Origin: Jannaschia marina
GTDB taxonomy: Bacteria > Pseudomonadota > Alphaproteobacteria > Rhodobacterales > Rhodobacteraceae
Assembly: GCF_013404595.1 (NCBI RefSeq)
Contig: NZ_JABVAX010000002.1
Span: 1 to 64,000, forward strand
Length of the DNA: 64,000 nt
Direction of reading: 5' to 3'
Shown: piece by piece, positions 63,448 to 64,000 of the stretch
Layout: each line of letters begins with the position of its first letter
Position numbering within the stretch: the first letter of the stretch is position 1
Made by a program: the position numbers and the translations under genes
The notes under the pieces: model-generated
What the model was told of the DNA's origin: nothing
What the model saw: only the letters and a program-made list of their open reading frames with translations
Database searches by the model: none

Positions 63448-64000
63448 TCAGAGCCGATGGCCCTCGATCACCCACATCGTATCCGGGAAGTGCCAGGGCA
63501 GGGTCAGACCGTGGTGCATCAGCCATGTCCCCGAGACCTCGATCGGCCCCTCCTTCAGAATCGGATGGCCACGCGAGAGAGCGGGAGCGTTGTTACGGTT
63601 GATGAGTTCGACGCGGTAGCGGGCCGCGGGGTCGAGAGACGTGAGGCGCAGCGGTCTGGGCGCGATCTGGGCGGAGGTGGCCCCCTTCCCGGCGAAGACG
63701 ACGAAGCGGTGCCCGTCACGCGGCATCTGTTGTTCGGCCATGATCGCCGGATCGCTCGCGTCGAGGCGCAGGATGTCGGCGTGCTGCATCCAGTCGCGGT
63801 TGCGCTTCCACCACGACGTCACCTCCGACAGGACGGCGGCCTCGTGCGCGTTCAACTCGCGCGGGTCCATCTCGAAGCCCATGTGGCGCTGCGCGGCGAC
63901 CCAGGCGCGGAAGCTGATGTCGAACATCCGCCCCGACGTGTGGCAGCGCCTCGGCCCGACGTGACTGCCTGCGACGGCGAGCGGCAGGAAGAGTGCCGCG
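63448..64000 (-). CDS. Alpha-galactosidase, GH36 (C-terminal part, runs off the right edge)
   Basis: The frame is open from the window edge, reading ALFLPLAVAGSHVGPRRCHTS and then FRAWVAAQRHMGFEMDPREL, WKRNRDWMQHADILRLDASDP and RFVVFAGKGATSAQIAPRPLRL. This is the end of the GH36 barrel plus the C-terminal beta domain of alpha-galactosidases. Catalytic Asp residues lie off the window. It would release galactose from raffinose/melibiose-type sugars and is upstream of the galactose dehydrogenase gene with a 42-base gap. Confidence 0.85.
   Translation of the reverse strand, partial: AALFLPLAVAGSHVGPRRCHTSGRMFDISFRAWVAAQRHMGFEMDPRELNAHEAAVLSEVTSWWKRNRDWMQHADILRLDASDPAIMAEQQMPRDGHRFVVFAGKGATSAQIAPRPLRLTSLDPAARYRVELINRNNAPALSRGHPILKEGPIEVSGTWLMHHGLTLPWHFPDTMWVIEGHRL

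Overview
The window reads as chromosomal DNA of a high-GC marine alphaproteobacterium of the Rhodobacteraceae (Roseobacter group). The evidence is the very high GC content, frequent GTG starts and ATGA/GTGA coupled overlaps. Gene neighbourhoods also fit: atpHAGDC followed by an H-type lectin gene, hisC-tyrA-extensin-like, DUF484-xerC, DUF1489 and DUF2125 proteins, and an EcfG-type promoter. The genus cannot be fixed from this alone.

Layout. (1) 1-6 kb: the end of an IS3-type element abuts a decayed M24 peptidase gene, followed by a complete oligopeptide ABC importer on the minus strand (oppABCDF order). (2) 6-16 kb: an accessory block bracketed by decayed insertion sequences (IS5- and IS3-family remnants at 6.1-7.5 kb, two IS5-family remnants at 15.0-16.0 kb). 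Inside it a small secreted protein with an Asp-rich tail, a sensor kinase and a response regulator run leftward. Divergent from them is a tightly overlapping four-gene operon: AspH-type 2-oxoglutarate hydroxylase, alpha/beta hydrolase, P-loop NTP-binding protein, and an ABC half-transporter whose nucleotide-binding domain lacks key motifs. The shared intergenic region carries GTTCAT-N5-GTTCAT, an OmpR-class operator geometry. This is the part I find least explained. (3) 16-25 kb: class II ribonucleotide reductase, a c-type cytochrome lipoprotein, an FAD/GcvT-type oxidoreductase, DUF proteins and a ChaC-like enzyme. (4) 25-31 kb: a MotA/ExbB-like plus MotB/OmpA-like pair with a very long coiled coil, an extensin-like protein, tyrA and hisC. 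(5) 31-37 kb: priA, a LysE exporter, transaldolase, DUF484 and xerC. (6) 37-45 kb: stress functions. These are galU-otsB-otsA for trehalose, a radical SAM/UdgX pair for DNA repair, and an envelope-stress operon that begins with a 22-residue membrane peptide and is preceded by a clear GGAAC-N16-CGTT promoter. (7) 45-52 kb: RidA, rhodanese, M23 peptidase, clpA, gloB, a methyltransferase and a GNAT. (8) 52-57 kb: the F1 ATP synthase operon. (9) 57-64 kb: gap and a minus-strand galactoside catabolism cluster (GH36 alpha-galactosidase entering from the right edge, SDR dehydrogenase, dgoK, dgoA, SMP-30 lactonase, GH42 beta-galactosidase), which fits the oxidative De Ley-Doudoroff route.

Together these describe a free-living heterotroph importing peptides and galactosides, with a general stress response that probably covers trehalose and envelope protection, and one IS-flanked accessory module of unknown function. 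All identities come from reading translated sequence and motifs; no database search was run.
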